DNA of 25,703 bases, taken from positions 1-25,703 of IMG/VR virus record IMGVR_UViG_3300031576_000265. The stretch is one strand, 5' to 3'. Positions 1 to 7,588 of this stretch are shown here, in pieces. Below the pieces are notes generated by a model that was not told the origin of the DNA, did not search any database, and was given only the letters and a program-made list of their open reading frames with translations. Source of the DNA: a virus. The position numbers and the translations under genes were made by a program. Within the stretch, counting starts at the first letter, position 1, and each line of letters opens with the position of its first letter.

Positions 1-27
1 ACCAGCGTCAAGGATTCCGAGGTCTGA
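1..27 (+). CDS. C-terminal end of an upstream gene (partial)
   Basis: Frame 1 is open from the left edge to a TGA at 25-27 and would give the last eight residues (TSVKDSEV) of a protein. The stop abuts the next ATG at 28, the tight packing seen throughout this genome. Eight codons carry no functional information, so this is inferred only from spacing. Confidence 0.3.
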   Translation, partial: TSVKDSEV

Positions 28-420
28 ATGGGCATTGCGTTTCTGAAGTATCGGGATACGCTACCGATCCTGGAAGTCGTGCTCAAGAATCCGGACGGCA
101 GTGTGTTCAACCTGACCGGGAGCACGGACTGGAAGCTCCACATCTGGCTGAACGATGGCACCGGCACCACGAAGTTGATCCGCACCATGACCAAGTTCGG
201 CGCCGATGCGGGCGGAACGCTGCGCTACCAGTGGATCACCACGGACTGGGACGTCTACGCTTCGGCGGGCGCGGTTGGAGGTCTCTCGCTGACTGGCGCC
301 TGGGATGTAGAGGAGCATCGAATGGAGTACGAGGTCATCGGCGCTGGCGGGGCACGGCTAACGTTCCCCAATGGGGGCCACGATACGCTGCGCATCACCC
401 GTGATATAGGGCAGGGCTGA
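28..420 (+). CDS. BppU N-terminal-domain-like phage protein
   Basis: The 130-residue product is predicted to be mostly beta strand. It follows the pattern of the small immunoglobulin-like domain found at the N-terminus of siphovirus upper baseplate proteins (BppU_N family): an opening with DTLPILEVVL, a 'DGSVFNLTGST' strand-turn, a Gly-rich middle ending in LRYQWITTDWD, and a closing 'RLTFPNGGHDTLRI' strand pair. The family is normally structural, and standalone copies occur in many phages. ATG 28 is preceded by GAGG at 19-22. The stop overlaps the following HNH gene as TGATG. A role as a small fibre or baseplate accessory is inference, since the gene lies next to packaging genes rather than the tail cluster here. 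Confidence 0.6.
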   Translation: MGIAFLKYRDTLPILEVVLKNPDGSVFNLTGSTDWKLHIWLNDGTGTTKLIRTMTKFGADAGGTLRYQWITTDWDVYASAGAVGGLSLTGAWDVEEHRMEYEVIGAGGARLTFPNGGHDTLRITRDIGQG

Positions 421-812
421 TGCCATTTGCTGCGCTCACTCCGTGCGTCGTCTCAGGATGTCCGGCCCTGATCATCCGGGGCTCTGCACATGGGCGCTGC
501 GTGACGCACAGGCGAGAGAAGGAGCGGAGCAGAGAGCGCAGGCGACCGGATCGGGATCGGTTCTATGACACGCAGGCTTGGCGCCGGTTCCGCCGCATGG
601 TGCTGGCCAAGCGCCCGCTGTGTGAGATGGAGTGCAAGGTTGCGGACCTCCTAACGCCGGCCACGGATGTTGACCACATCACGCCTCTTGCCGAGGGTGG
701 AGCTCGGCTGGATGAGTGCAATACCCGGGTGGCCTGCCACGCCTGTCATTCACGCAGGACTGCTCTGGATCAAAGCGGTTGGGGAGGGGGGATTGGAATC
801 TCTAGGGGCTAA
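420..812 (+). CDS. HNH endonuclease
   Basis: This 130-residue protein carries a complete HNH motif: D85-H86 in VDHITPLAEGG, N101 in DECNT and H110 in CHACHSRRT. C106 and C109 form one half of a structural zinc site, and Cys residues near 67-71 are candidates for the other half. The 'FYDTQAWRRFRRMVLAKRP' stretch is the usual helix before the core in phage HNH proteins. HNH genes next to terminase are known to assist DNA packaging in cos-type phages such as HK97 (gp74), where the nuclease works with the terminase. The position directly upstream of the small terminase supports that role here. A homing nuclease is the alternative, but nothing suggests an intron or inserted element. Confidence 0.88.
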   Translation: MPFAALTPCVVSGCPALIIRGSAHGRCVTHRREKERSRERRRPDRDRFYDTQAWRRFRRMVLAKRPLCEMECKVADLLTPATDVDHITPLAEGGARLDECNTRVACHACHSRRTALDQSGWGGGIGISRG

Positions 813-884
813 TGCCTGCCTACCGCTTGGGCACGATGATTTCTTGGCCTACGAGATGAGGGAAGCGGCTACGGGCTGGGGGAC

Positions 885-1403
885 ATGATGCCGGGTCCGC
901 CTCCCAAGCCTGCTGCGCTTCGGCAACGGGTGAACAAGGCCAGCACGAAGGCCACGCTGCCCGCAGAGGGCTCCGAGGAGTTGGTACGTCGGGACATCCC
1001 GGCGTTGCCTGATCGTGCGTGCCCCGGCCCGCTCAATAAGGGTTGCCCCGGGGAAGGCTGCGCATGGTGTGAGGGCAAGGCTGTACTGCCCTGGTGCGAT
1101 CTGGCGAGGGATTTCTGGGAGGCCGTGTGGCGGTCGCCTATGTCTGCGGAGTTTGTCGATGCGGACGTGCCTGGTCTCTACATCCTAGCGGACCTTCATG
1201 ACCGTTTCTGGCGCGGGGAGATGAGCCTGGCGGCGGAGATCAGGCTTGAGCGTCAGCAGTACGGGCTCGACGCGCTGGCCCGGCGTCGGTTGCAGTGGGA
1301 AGTGTCGAAGGTCAAGGAAGCCGAGCGGCGCGCACCGAAGCCAGCTCAGCCAGCACTGAAGGCTTCGGCCGACCCTCGGCGCTTTCTCAGGTCAGTAAAG
1401 TGA
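885..1403 (+). CDS. terS: Terminase small subunit
   Basis: The 172-residue product starts with the Gly/Pro-rich opening (MPGPPPKP) common to small terminase subunits of this type. It continues with a conserved 'LPWCDLARDFWEAVWRSPMSAEFVDADVPGLYILADL' layout (residues about 66-105), a helical middle and a DPRRFL tail close to its end, matching a subunit common in high-GC phages. The subunit recognises packaging sites and delivers DNA to the large subunit. Two adjacent ATGs exist (885 and 888). The GGGGG run at 878-882 suits either, and the second gives the more typical N-terminus. Its stop overlaps the GTG start of the large subunit. A Cys-rich patch (CPGPLNKGCPGEGCAWC) near residues 46-62 is unusual and may bind metal. 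Confidence 0.82.
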   Translation: MMPGPPPKPAALRQRVNKASTKATLPAEGSEELVRRDIPALPDRACPGPLNKGCPGEGCAWCEGKAVLPWCDLARDFWEAVWRSPMSAEFVDADVPGLYILADLHDRFWRGEMSLAAEIRLERQQYGLDALARRRLQWEVSKVKEAERRAPKPAQPALKASADPRRFLRSVK

Positions 1404-3022
1404 GCGTTCTAGTGGTTCCTGTGCTGGATAAGAAGCCCTGGCCAAGCCTGGGCGGTCTGGTCTGCGACTGGATTGAGGAGAACTTGGTGTTCGGGCCTGG
1501 AGATCTCCGTGGCCAACCGGCCAAGGTGGACGACGAGAAGCGCGGCCTGATCTTTCGCATGTACGAGGTACATTCCCGGACCCATGCCGAAGCGGGCCGA
1601 CGTCGATTCCGCCGCGTGGCGCTGTCGCTGCGCAAAGGCAGCGCGAAAACGGAGCTGGCGGCCTGGATCGCCGCGGCCGAGCTGGCCCCGGACGCGCCAG
1701 TGCGCTGCGTCGGTTTCGACAAGAAGGGCAACCCCATCGGGGGGCCGGTCACCGACCCCTACATCCCCATGGTGGCCTACACGGAAGAGCAGAGCGAGGA
1801 CCTAGCGTATGGGGCGCTGCGCGTGATTCTGGAGCTCAGCAGGATCGCCGGGGACTTCGACATCGGCCTCGAGCGGATCATGCGCATCAACGGGGACGGG
1901 AAGGCGGAAGCGCTTGCCACAGCGCCGCACGCTCGCGACGGTGCGAGGACAACCTTTCAGCACTTTGACGAGACTTGGCACATGGTACTCCCGCGGCTCA
2001 AGAAGGCACACCGGGCCATGCTGGCGAACATCCCAAAGCGCATGGGCGCCGATGCCTGGAGTTTGGAGACGACAACCGCCCCAGCCCCAGGAGAAGGCAG
2101 CGTGGCGGAAGACACGATGGAGTTCGCCAAATCAGTGGCGGATGGCCATACGAAGGCGGCGAGCCTGTTTTTCTTTCATCGCCAGGCGTCGGACCAGCAC
2201 GACTTGGCGACGGTGCGAGGACTGAAGGCGGCGATCAGGGAAGCCTCCGGGCCAGTGGCCAAGTGGTCGAACCTCGCCGCGATCGCCGACCAGTGGAAGG
2301 ACCCGACGGCGGACAAGACCTACCTCGCCCGGGTCTGGCTGAACAAGATCGTGCGCTCCGCTGACCGTGCCTTTGACAGCGAGCAATGGGCTAAGCTCCA
2401 CCGCGACAAACACAAGCTATCGGAGCGCGCCCTCATCACCATCGGATTCGACGGGGCCCGGACTTTCGACGCCACCGGGCTCGTCGCCACGGAGATCAAG
2501 ACTGGCTACCAGTCCGTGCTCGGTGTGTGGGAGCGCCCATTCAACGCCAAGGGATGGGAGGTCCCAGTGGCCGAGGTGAACGCCGTTGTGGAGGATGCCT
2601 TCAAGCGTTTCAACGTGTGGCGCCTCTACGCCGACCCGCCGTACTGGGAAGGTGTCGTCGCGGATTGGTCCGGGAAATACGGCGAGGAGCGCGTGCTGCC
2701 TTGGCCGACCTACCGACCGCGGCCTATGGGGCATGCGGTGCGGGCCTACTTCAACGTCATTGCCACGGGCGAGCTGAGCCATGACGGCAACGCCGACTTC
2801 GCCCGGCATATCGCCAACGCCTTCCGGCGCGACTTGCGCATCCGTGATGACAAGGGCGAGGTGCTGTGGACTGTCCAGAAGGAGCGCCCGGATTCGCCGA
2901 ACAAGATCGACTTGGGAGTGGCGGGGATTCTCTCATGGGAGGCCAGGACGGACGCGATTGCCGCCGGCATGGGCGAAACTCAGCCATCCCCATACGAGAC
3001 TCGGGGGTTTCTGTCCCTGTGA
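1400..3022 (+). CDS. terL: Terminase large subunit
   Basis: This is the ATP-driven packaging motor and headful/cos nuclease, 540 residues from GTG 1400. The ATPase domain shows a deviant Walker A (SLRKGSAKTE, Lys83) and a Walker B with catalytic Glu (FQHFDET, D190-E191). The RNase H-like nuclease has its acidic residues at D351 (TIGFDGAR), D412 (LYADPPYW) and D504 (KIDLGVAGIL). GTG 1400 is chosen over the upstream in-frame ATG at 1295 because it forms a GTGA overlap with the small subunit stop and removes an N-terminus that is only the small-subunit gene read in another frame. The gene overlaps the portal start by four bases. All expected motifs are present, so it is probably functional. Confidence 0.95.
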   Translation: MSVLVVPVLDKKPWPSLGGLVCDWIEENLVFGPGDLRGQPAKVDDEKRGLIFRMYEVHSRTHAEAGRRRFRRVALSLRKGSAKTELAAWIAAAELAPDAPVRCVGFDKKGNPIGGPVTDPYIPMVAYTEEQSEDLAYGALRVILELSRIAGDFDIGLERIMRINGDGKAEALATAPHARDGARTTFQHFDETWHMVLPRLKKAHRAMLANIPKRMGADAWSLETTTAPAPGEGSVAEDTMEFAKSVADGHTKAASLFFFHRQASDQHDLATVRGLKAAIREASGPVAKWSNLAAIADQWKDPTADKTYLARVWLNKIVRSADRAFDSEQWAKLHRDKHKLSERALITIGFDGARTFDATGLVATEIKTGYQSVLGVWERPFNAKGWEVPVAEVNAVVEDAFKRFNVWRLYADPPYWEGVVADWSGKYGEERVLPWPTYRPRPMGHAVRAYFNVIATGELSHDGNADFARHIANAFRRDLRIRDDKGEVLWTVQKERPDSPNKIDLGVAGILSWEARTDAIAAGMGETQPSPYETRGFLSL

Positions 3023-4734
3023 GACTTCCACGATTCATGGCCGCTCTGGCGCGGAGATTCGGAGCTGAGCTCCGGAACTTCTCGATCCTGGAGAATCCAG
3101 CAAAAGACCCCGCCCTGGCCAACCTTTTTGGGTGGAGTCCGGCAACCTCTGGCGTCAGCGTGACCGAGCGAACAGCGCTCAACAACACGGCTGTCTGGGC
3201 GGCTGTCAACGTCATCTCCGGCGATCTATCATCGCTGCCGTTGCTTCTCTATCGCCGCCGAGCAGACGGTGGACGCGAGCGCGCCACGGATCATCCACTT
3301 TATAGGCTCTTGTTGAGACGTCCGAACCCAGAAATGAAGTCGGTTGACTTCAGGTGCGCCCTACAGGCGCATGTGTTGACCTGGGGCAATGGCTACGCGG
3401 AGATCGAACGTAACGGGTCCGGGCGTGCAGTGGCGCTGTGGCTGCTTGAACCTTGGCGAGTGACTCCGGATCGCAACCAGCGGAGGCAAATCGTTTATCG
3501 AGTTTCACGCGAGGACGGTCGGGGGGACGACGTTTTACGTGCGGATCAGATGTTCCACATCGCCGGGCTTTCTTGCGACGGCATGATCGGGTACTCGCCA
3601 GTTCGATTGCTACGTGAGGCGATCGGGCTGGGCATCGCCACGGAGAAGTTCGGTGCGGCATTCTTCGGGAATGGCGCGTGGGCTGGCGTGGTATTGGAAC
3701 ATCCTGGCGTTCTGAATGATGAGCAACATACTCGACTCAAGACGTCGTGGAACGAGTCGCATCAAGGACCGACCAAGGGCCATCGCGTGACGATTCTCGA
3801 GGCCGGAATGAAGGCCAGCAAGCCCTTGACCATCCCGCCAGATGATGCCCAGTTCCTTCAGACCCGAACCTTCCAGGTAATCGAGATCGCCAGGGCCTTC
3901 AACATCGCCGTCCACAAGCTCAGGGACATGAGCGATCAGCACTACAACAACATCGAACATGAGAAGATTTCCCATTGGACTGACACGCTTCGTCCGTGGG
4001 CTGTTAGGTGGGAGCAGGAAGCGGATCGGAAGCTATTAACCGACTCCGAACAGGACGAGTTCTATACAGAGCATCTCTTCGATGGAATGCTACGTGGTGA
4101 TCTTGCGAGTCGGTACGCCGCTCACGCCGTAGCGCGACAGTGGGGGTGGCGATCAGTGAATGAAGTGAAGCGCATGGAGAACGAGAATCCTATCGGACCG
4201 GACGGTGACATCTACCTCGTGCCAAGCAACATGATGGCGGCCGACAAACTCAACGACCCACCCGAGACACCAGCTCCCGGCCCTGAGCCAGGGTCAGAGC
4301 CAGGGCCAGAGCCACAGCCTCAGCGGGCGCTTGTCGCTGCCCAGCGCGCCATATTCCTCGAAGCCATGGGCCGTCTCACCAGAAAAGAGGCAGCGGCCGC
4401 TCGGCGGGCTGCTGGCCGTGGCGGGGATGCCTTTCGCGTCTGGGTAGAGGAGTTCTACGCCAAGCACCGCACTAGCCTCATAGAGGCGATCCTGCCCGCG
4501 GTCCGGGCCCATCTCGTGGCTTGCGGTGATGGTGACGGTGCTCAGGAGCGGGCCGAGGCCGTGGCGTCTGAGCATGTAGGCCGATCTGTCCAGGAGTTTG
4601 CGGAGTTGCTCGATAGCAAACCGCGGGTCGCCGAGTTGGAGGGCAGTGTGGACCGTCTCGTGTCAAGATGGGAGATTGCGAGACCGGGAGAGATGGCGGA
4701 CCTTGTGTTCGCCGCTGAGGAGACAGGAAGATGA
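3019..4734 (+). CDS. HK97-type portal protein with C-terminal extension
   Basis: The portal forms the dodecameric ring through which DNA enters the capsid. The diagnostic N-terminal block is TERTALNNTAVWAAVNVISG followed by LSSLPLLLYRRR. Later landmarks are the 'LTWGNGYAEIERNGSGRAVALWLLEP' wing region and the 'FNIAVHKLRDMSDQHYNNIEH' clip/stem region. From GTG 3019, which forms a GTGA overlap with terL, the product is 571 residues; ATG 3037 is an alternative start. The conserved portal part ends near residue 410, about the usual length of the HK97 family. A Pro/Glu linker (about residues 415-433) then leads to roughly 140 residues of charged helix. The stop overlaps the protease start as ATGA. 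Confidence 0.93.
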   Translation: MRLPRFMAALARRFGAELRNFSILENPAKDPALANLFGWSPATSGVSVTERTALNNTAVWAAVNVISGDLSSLPLLLYRRRADGGRERATDHPLYRLLLRRPNPEMKSVDFRCALQAHVLTWGNGYAEIERNGSGRAVALWLLEPWRVTPDRNQRRQIVYRVSREDGRGDDVLRADQMFHIAGLSCDGMIGYSPVRLLREAIGLGIATEKFGAAFFGNGAWAGVVLEHPGVLNDEQHTRLKTSWNESHQGPTKGHRVTILEAGMKASKPLTIPPDDAQFLQTRTFQVIEIARAFNIAVHKLRDMSDQHYNNIEHEKISHWTDTLRPWAVRWEQEADRKLLTDSEQDEFYTEHLFDGMLRGDLASRYAAHAVARQWGWRSVNEVKRMENENPIGPDGDIYLVPSNMMAADKLNDPPETPAPGPEPGSEPGPEPQPQRALVAAQRAIFLEAMGRLTRKEAAAARRAAGRGGDAFRVWVEEFYAKHRTSLIEAILPAVRAHLVACGDGDGAQERAEAVASEHVGRSVQEFAELLDSKPRVAELEGSVDRLVSRWEIARPGEMADLVFAAEETGR

Positions 4735-5354
4735 CGAATCTGGAACGACGTGTGGTGATGACCTCGGAACTGGGGCTGCGCCACGAAGGCGACGGCATGC
4801 CGGTCATCGCCGGCTACGCCGCCGTCTTCGACAGCCTCTCCGAGGATCTCGGCGGATTCCGTGAGCGGATCAAGGTGGGCGCGTTCACCAGATCGCTCCG
4901 TGAGGGCGCCGACGTTCGCGCCCTGGTCGACCACGATCCATCCAAGATCCTCGGGCGGAACCTGGCCGGGACCTTGCGGATCAAGCCGAACGCGAAAGGG
5001 CTCTTCGTGGAGATCGACGCCCCGGATACCTCAATCGGGCGGGATATCCAGAAGAGCATCAAGCGCGGGGATGTCAACGGAATGTCTTTCGCCTTCATGA
5101 CCAGGTCGGATGAGTGGCACATGGAGGACGGCACGGCGATCCGGGAACTGCTCGACGTGGATCTCCACGACGTGTCGGTGGTGACCTATCCGGCCTACCC
5201 CGCCACCGACGTAGCGGTGCGGAGCGCCTGGGGCCTGAGCATCCCGGAGAAGGCCCTTTCCGAGTTCCGCATGCGGCAGGCCAAGACCGAGGAGGATCAG
5301 CGCAAGCTCTCGGCCCTGCGCGCCGATCTGGTGAGGAAGGAAAATCGTACTTGA
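4731..5354 (+). CDS. HK97 prohead protease (S78 family)
   Basis: The protease matures the procapsid by removing the capsid delta domain and then itself. The 207-residue product shows the family core: 'VIAGYAAVFDSLSED', an FRERIKVGAF block, catalytic His68 in ALVDHDP, catalytic Ser119 in NGMSFAF, and LDVDLHDVSVVTYPAYP. Length is normal. The start overlaps the portal stop by four bases, indicating translational coupling. The gene ends in Lys/Arg-rich helix (SALRADLVRKENRT). Its stop lies within a TTGACA hexamer that immediately precedes a perfect hairpin. Confidence 0.95.
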   Translation: MTNLERRVVMTSELGLRHEGDGMPVIAGYAAVFDSLSEDLGGFRERIKVGAFTRSLREGADVRALVDHDPSKILGRNLAGTLRIKPNAKGLFVEIDAPDTSIGRDIQKSIKRGDVNGMSFAFMTRSDEWHMEDGTAIRELLDVDLHDVSVVTYPAYPATDVAVRSAWGLSIPEKALSEFRMRQAKTEEDQRKLSALRADLVRKENRT

Positions 5355-5378
5355 CATCCGCTGCTGCGGATGTAGACT
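5351..5378 (+). promoter_or_regulatory. Candidate sigma70-type promoter for the capsid gene
   Basis: A consensus TTGACA (5351-5356) overlaps the protease stop and is followed after 16 bases by TAGACT (5373-5378), four of six matches to the -10 consensus. The two promoters near 20.2 kb have the same TTGACA plus TAG-CT arrangement, which raises confidence modestly. A promoter here would boost capsid mRNA. The spacer also forms a hairpin, so the site may serve more than one purpose. Confidence 0.4.
5355..5372 (+). terminator. Perfect stem-loop directly after the protease stop
   Basis: CATCCGC and GCGGATG pair perfectly around a TGCT loop (7-bp stem). The element starts on the base after the protease stop. 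It is followed by TAGACTTTTC, a short T-rich run, so it could attenuate transcription or protect the 3' end of the upstream message. It also occupies the spacer of the candidate capsid promoter. Confidence 0.45.
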
Positions 5379-5564
5379 TTTCGGTAAGTGTAGGACATCG
5401 GGATCGGGCCGACACGGGGCCTTAGCCGACCAGCCCTCCCGATTGACGTAGACGCGGCCAGCCTTTGCTAGGCGCGCTACCGCGACGGTTGACGTAAACC
5501 GCCGCCGGGCAGCGCGCCTTTCGCTTTTCTGCGCACCTCCCGGCGAGCCAAGGAGGACGCGGAC
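5379..5564 (+). promoter_or_regulatory. Structured capsid leader with occluded Shine-Dalgarno
   Basis: This non-coding stretch contains nested complementary arms. ATCGGG (5403-5408) can pair with CCCGAT (5438-5443). AGGCGCGCT (5470-5478) pairs with AGCGCGCCT (5511-5519) over nine bases and encloses a CGGTT/AACCG hairpin (5486-5501). CCTCC (5536-5540) pairs with GGAGG (5552-5556), part of the strong capsid Shine-Dalgarno, and is reinforced by GCG/CGC at 5531-5533 and 5558-5560. Two direct repeats, TTGACGTAGAC (5443) and TTGACGTAAAC (5489), lie 46 bases apart. No open frame fills it. Regulation of capsid translation is inference; the complementary arms are read directly. Confidence 0.5.
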
Positions 5565-6908
5565 ATGACGGTCAAAGAGCTGGTCGACCAGCGGGTCAAG
5601 GTGGCGGCCGACGCGCGAGCGATGCTCGACGCGGCCGAGAAGGAGAAGCGCGCCCTGCTGGCAGAGGAACAGGCCAAGTGGGACATGCTCATGGGCGAGA
5701 TCGACAAGCTCGCCGACCGGATCGAGCGCCAGGAGAAGGCCGAGCGCGAGGAGCGCATGACGGCCGTGGAGCGCGAGCTGGAGACGTCCAAGGGCAGGAT
5801 CACCGAGCCCTTGCGGCCCAAGCCCAAGGATCAGCGGGACCAGCCGACGGCGGAGGAACGTGCGCTGGCCTTCCGGGCCTGGGCCAGGGTGCCAGTGTCC
5901 GACGAGTACCCGCATACCGAGGAAGAGCTGAGCGCGGTGGAGCGCTGCGGAATGAACCTGAGCAAAAAGCAGGTCATCCTGCGCCTACTGCCGCAGCAGC
6001 CGCGGACCATCGCCGAGGTCGACAAGGGCCTGGAGAAGCGCGCCCAGGGCGTGGCCACGGGCGCCGCCGGGCTCTTTACCGTTCCGGACGAGGCCATGAG
6101 GCCGCTCGAAGTGGCCCTCCTGGCCTTTGGCGGGATGCGCCAGGGAGCCACCACCATCCGCACCGGTGGCGGGGCGGACCTGCCAATCCCGAACGTGAAC
6201 GACACCACGAACAAGGGCCTGATCCTCGCGGAGAACACCGCGGCTGCGGAGCAGGATCTCGTCTTCACGCAGCTGGTCCTCAAGGCGTTCAAGTACAGCT
6301 CGAAGATGCTCAAGGTGTCGGTCGAGCTGATGCAGGACAGCGCGGTCAACCTGGCCGAGTTCGTCGGGAACGCCCTCGGAGAGCGCATCGGCCGCATCCT
6401 CAACGATCACTTCACGACCGGGGCGGGCACGACGGAACCCAAGGGGATCGTGACCGAGGCCACGTCGGCCTTCACCTCCGCGGCCTCAACGACGGTTTCG
6501 GCGGATGAGCTGATCGACCTTCAGTACTCGGTCGATCTGGCCTACCGCATGAATCCAGGCGCCGCCTACATGTTCAACGACGCGACGGCGAAGATCATCC
6601 GCAAGCTGAAGGGGGGAGACGGGCAGTACATCTGGCAGCCGGGCATGATCGCCGGCCAGCCGGACTTCCTCCTGGGGCATCGGGTGATCATCAACCAGTC
6701 CATGGCCTCTCTGGCCACCACGGCGAAGGGTGTGCTGTTCGGCGACATCGGCAAGTACTGGATTCGCGACGTGATGGACATCACGCTCATCCGGTTGGAC
6801 GAGCGCTTCGCCGAGGCTCACCAGGTGGCCTTCCTGGCGTTCTCGCGGCATGACGGGCGCCTGCTGAATGCCGGTACGAACCCCGTCAAGGTGATCACCC
6901 AGATCTAG
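5565..6908 (+). CDS. HK97-fold major capsid protein
   Basis: The 447-residue product builds the icosahedral shell. Residues 1 to about 85 are a highly charged coiled coil (MLDAAEKEKRALLAEEQAKW and onward), the delta scaffold domain that the upstream protease removes. The mature part carries family landmarks: GGGADLPIPNVNDTTNKG, AFKYSSKMLKVSVELMQDS, GERIGRILNDHFTTGAGTTEPKGI, the A-domain 'YMFNDATAKIIRKLKGGDG', and a closing 'VLFGDIGKYWIRDVMDITLIRLDERFAEAHQVAF'. AAGGAGG at 5550-5556, eight bases before the ATG, is the strongest ribosome-binding site in the structural block, fitting the most abundant virion protein. An independent promoter and structured leader precede it. Confidence 0.96.
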   Translation: MTVKELVDQRVKVAADARAMLDAAEKEKRALLAEEQAKWDMLMGEIDKLADRIERQEKAEREERMTAVERELETSKGRITEPLRPKPKDQRDQPTAEERALAFRAWARVPVSDEYPHTEEELSAVERCGMNLSKKQVILRLLPQQPRTIAEVDKGLEKRAQGVATGAAGLFTVPDEAMRPLEVALLAFGGMRQGATTIRTGGGADLPIPNVNDTTNKGLILAENTAAAEQDLVFTQLVLKAFKYSSKMLKVSVELMQDSAVNLAEFVGNALGERIGRILNDHFTTGAGTTEPKGIVTEATSAFTSAASTTVSADELIDLQYSVDLAYRMNPGAAYMFNDATAKIIRKLKGGDGQYIWQPGMIAGQPDFLLGHRVIINQSMASLATTAKGVLFGDIGKYWIRDVMDITLIRLDERFAEAHQVAFLAFSRHDGRLLNAGTNPVKVITQI

Positions 6909-6917
6909 GAAAGAGAA

Positions 6918-6939
6918 GGGGGGCGTCTATCCCCCCCCC
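6918..6939 (+). terminator. G6/C9 hairpin after the capsid gene
   Basis: Six G (6918-6923) and nine C (6931-6939) can form a GC-only stem around a CGTCTAT loop, starting nine bases after the capsid stop. No U-tract follows, so it is more likely a partial terminator, or a 3' end protecting capsid mRNA, than a full stop. The homopolymer runs are also prone to length error in sequencing. Confidence 0.5.
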
Positions 6940-6948
6940 AACCGTCCG

Positions 6949-7167
6949 ATGCGAGTACGGATGACCATTCACCGACCGATTACGGATAGTTCCGGCCGAA
7001 ACCTTCACGCCTATCCCGGCCTTGAGGTAGACCTCGAGCCAGAGCAGGCAGTTCGGCTGATCCAGTCAGGTCAGGCCGATGCGGCCACCGAGGCCCCCGA
7101 AGCAGCGGTCAGTGAAATGGGAGAGGCGGCTGTGCTCCCATCGGCAAAGAAAGCGAAGAGGAACTGA
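6949..7167 (+). CDS. Small head-region protein
   Basis: The 72-residue product resembles the short proteins often found just after phage capsid genes. They share an opening of the form 'hydrophobic strand - G - x - xG - xxVxLxxxQAxxLIxxGxA', seen here as GLEVDLEPEQAVRLIQSGQAD. The second half is Ala/Glu-rich and ends in a basic KKAKRN tail. Their role is not established; a head accessory or a connector helper fits the position. A second ATG lies in frame at 6961, so the exact start is uncertain. The stop overlaps the next gene as TGATG, implying coupled translation. Confidence 0.65.
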   Translation: MRVRMTIHRPITDSSGRNLHAYPGLEVDLEPEQAVRLIQSGQADAATEAPEAAVSEMGEAAVLPSAKKAKRN

Positions 7168-7565
7168 TGTCGACTCTCACTTATCCGTCCGGTTTCAAGA
7201 GGCTCCATGGCGGCGGCATCGCCTACGAGTTCGAGACGAAGGCGGCCAACTATACGTTGACCCGTGAGGACAGCGGGCGCGTGTTCGTGGCGAACGCCGT
7301 GGACCTCGTCTTCACGTTGCCGGCCACCGAGGAGGGTCTGGTCTACACCTTCGTGGTCAAGACCGTCTCGACGACAACCGGTCTGACCGTCGCTCCCATT
7401 GCCGTGGACAAGGTGATGGGCAACGGGTTCACTTCGGCGGACAACAAGGGGGCCAACAACACGCCCGCGACCGACCGTGAGGGCGACCTGATCGAGGTCA
7501 CCGGAGACGGCCTCGACGGCTGGTACATCACGCGAGTCATCGGGACTTGGGCGCGGGTCGCGTAG
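7167..7565 (+). CDS. Beta-rich head decoration-like or fibre-domain protein
   Basis: The 132-residue product includes 'NYTLTREDSGRVFVANAVDLVFTLPATEEGLVYTFVV', a pattern widespread in phage virion proteins (YTLT-x-DSG-x-F-x-hydrophobic-TLP-x-x-x-x-GL-x-Y-x-F). It is followed by Gly/Asn-rich loops and a WYITRVIGTWA end. The pattern belongs to a compact beta domain used in capsid decoration or fibre proteins. Its position between capsid and connector genes favours a capsid-surface role. Function is inferred from pattern and location, since no enzymatic motif is present. Confidence 0.6.
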   Translation: MSTLTYPSGFKRLHGGGIAYEFETKAANYTLTREDSGRVFVANAVDLVFTLPATEEGLVYTFVVKTVSTTTGLTVAPIAVDKVMGNGFTSADNKGANNTPATDREGDLIEVTGDGLDGWYITRVIGTWARVA

Positions 7566-7588
7566 GGGTCGAATGGGACGAGGACTAG

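Noticed and set aside
667-888. Second frame overlapping the HNH gene end
   Set aside because: It has no recognisable features and overlaps the HNH motif region; the stretch 813-884 is better read as a short gap before the small terminase.
1295-1399. Earlier ATG for the large terminase
   Set aside because: This extension is the small-terminase gene read in another frame; GTG 1400 matches the overlap pattern used throughout.
2866-3018. Earlier ATG for the portal
   Set aside because: It lies inside the terminase nuclease domain and has no portal-like sequence; GTG 3019 overlaps the terminase stop.
5031-5915. Minus-strand frame of 294 codons spanning the capsid leader
   Set aside because: It is antisense to the protease and capsid start, Leu/Gly/Arg-rich and without family features; the leader is better explained by RNA structure.
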